This document shows positions 5,983 through 6,983 of a DNA stretch of 6,983 nt, in pieces (positions within the stretch are counted from its first letter, which is position 1; each line of letters opens with the position of its first letter). A model generated the notes under the pieces. It was not told the DNA's origin. It ran no database searches and saw only the letters and a program-made list of their open reading frames with translations. Origin of the DNA: an archaeon (GTDB taxonomy: Archaea > Asgardarchaeota > Hermodarchaeia > Hermodarchaeales > Hermodarchaeaceae); contig JABXGX010000086.1 in assembly GCA_016550405.1 (NCBI GenBank), positions 1 through 6,983 on the forward strand, written 5' to 3'. A program made the translations under genes and the position numbers.

Positions 5983-6983
5983 CTTGCAGTCTCTACCTTC
6001 AGGCAATAGTAATGAACCATTGAAGATAGTTGAATTAAAATTACTACTCTTTACAGATTCTACTTTGTCCTCTTCAATCCCGGGTTCGGGTGCTATTTTT
6101 AACAACCACACATCAGAGCCACCTGCACCGAACGACTCTGTAAATCCTGCGATGATGTATCCACCCTCAGAGGTCTGTTGAACTGACCTGCCCTCATCAC
6201 GAAATGTGCCTCCATATGTTTTTGTCCAGAGGGTATCGCCATTTGCAGCAGTTTTTATTAGCCAAACATCAGAGCCACCTGTACCGAATGACCATGTATA
6301 TCCTACAACAATGTATCCACTGTCTGAAGTCTGTTGAACGGACGAGCCAACATCAATACTATCGCCTCCATATGTGCTCATCCACAGGGTATCGCCATTC
6401 ACATCCGTTCTTATAAGCCAAACATCCATAGCACTTGCACCAAGAGAGTATGTAAATCCCGTAACAATGTATCCATTATCTGAGGTCTGGTCAACTGAAA
6501 ACAACCCATCCCAAATGCCTTCCTTGCTATAAGTCTTTGTCCAGACGGTGTCCCCTGATACATCTGTCTTTATAAGATAACCACAAGGTGCACCGAACGA
6601 CTCTGTAAGTCCTGCAATGATGTATCCGCTATCAGAAGTCTCTTGAACTGAAAAGCATATATCTTCCAATATTCCCCCATATGTCCTTGTCCAGAGGGTG
6701 TCACCTGATGTATCTGTCTTTATAAGATAAACATCGTTATCACCCACACCGAACGACTGTGTAAATCCTCCAATGATGTATCCACTATCAGAAGTCTGTT
6801 GAACTGACATGCCTTCATCATCATTTATCCCTCCATATGTCTTTGTCCATATGGTATCGCCATTTGCAGCAGTTTTTATTAGCCAAACATCAGAGCCACC
6901 TGCACCGAACGACTGTGTAAATCCTCCAATGATGTATCCACTATCAGAAGTCTGTTGAACTGACATGCCTTCATCATCATTTA
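5875..6983 (-). CDS. Secreted protein of 52-residue repeats with T9SS-type sorting domain, N-terminus outside the window
   Basis: The open frame continues past the right edge, so the signal peptide and an unknown number of repeats are missing; the Met at 6966 is internal. Five complete repeats of 51-52 residues and a partial sixth are visible, with the consensus SVQQTSDSGYIIGGFT, then SFGAGGSDVWLIKT, then NGDTLWTKTYGG. These strand-rich units (four short strands each) suggest another propeller type. The third repeat has lost the GGSDV segment (SFGAPCGYLIKTD). The linker APEPGIEED leads to the sorting domain in the last 68 residues (LLLPEGRDCKVFDITGRVV, GIYFIEIEGTI, VQKVVKIR). Its gene is the first of the three in this run that can be seen; the 28-nt spacing to the next gene argues for one transcript. 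Function is unknown: the repeats resemble those annotated only as hypothetical surface proteins, and no catalytic residues were recognised. Confidence 0.85.
   Translation of the reverse strand, partial: NDDEGMSVQQTSDSGYIIGGFTQSFGAGGSDVWLIKTAANGDTIWTKTYGGINDDEGMSVQQTSDSGYIIGGFTQSFGVGDNDVYLIKTDTSGDTLWTRTYGGILEDICFSVQETSDSGYIIAGLTESFGAPCGYLIKTDVSGDTVWTKTYSKEGIWDGLFSVDQTSDNGYIVTGFTYSLGASAMDVWLIRTDVNGDTLWMSTYGGDSIDVGSSVQQTSDSGYIVVGYTWSFGTGGSDVWLIKTAANGDTLWTKTYGGTFRDEGRSVQQTSEGGYIIAGFTESFGAGGSDVWLLKIAPEPGIEEDKVESVKSSNFNSTIFNGSLLLPEGRDCKVFDITGRVVAPDKIQPGIYFIEIEGTIVQKVVKIR
6082..6983 (-). repeat. Tandem array of 156-bp units, with near-identical copies at the window edge
   Basis: Units of 156 bp (one of 153 bp) encode the 52-residue repeats. 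Bases 6903-6983 are identical to 6747-6827 over all 81 nt and the match is cut only by the window end. Bases 6232-6281 are identical to 6853-6902 (50 nt), 621 bp away, which is four units minus 3 bp. Other units have diverged clearly, so sequence exchange between units looks recent. Confidence 0.85.

Overview
The window holds two blocks of genes that converge near position 2,000. The left block (+ strand) has the 3' part of a monovalent cation/proton antiporter (positions 1-846), an overlapping small PII-like protein gene (843-1208) and a GNAT acetyltransferase gene (1293-1910). The right block (- strand, read from right to left) is a run of three secreted-protein genes: a protein of 52-residue repeats that runs off the right edge (5875-6983), a 760-residue YVTN-type beta-propeller protein (3564-5846), and a 448-residue protein that looks like a seven-bladed propeller of a different repeat family (2117-3463).

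All three secreted proteins end in nearly the same tail of about 65 residues. It contains VFDITGRVVAPDK, then GIYFIEIEGTI, then QKVVKIR or QKVVKVK. This has the look of a type IX secretion (Por) C-terminal sorting domain. Together with the YCAN-type YVTN repeats and the tail wording, it suggests an uncultured bacterium with T9SS-like secretion, such as candidate division WOR-3 (Stahlbacteria), Cloacimonadota or a relative. The phylum is inference; no rRNA or marker gene is present.

The most interesting feature is the DNA-level modularity of the secreted block. The sorting-domain codons are almost identical in the three genes, silent positions included, while the upstream passengers are unrelated. 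The short spacer after the stop codon is also repeated: it carries a five-codon frame (Met-Lys-Lys-Leu-stop) and a purine-rich ribosome binding stretch. An extra copy of spacer plus tail sits as an apparent fossil between the 760- and 448-residue genes, and the last spacer copy ends 5 bp from a GC-rich palindrome pair (2040-2077). This pattern fits passenger shuffling or gene conversion through a shared secretion-tag/spacer cassette.

On the left, the stop-start overlap of antiporter and PII-like genes suggests a transporter with its own dedicated regulator. The acetyltransferase may be transcribed separately, since 84 bp separates it from the PII-like gene. No tRNA, rRNA, CRISPR array or recognisable transposase gene was seen.
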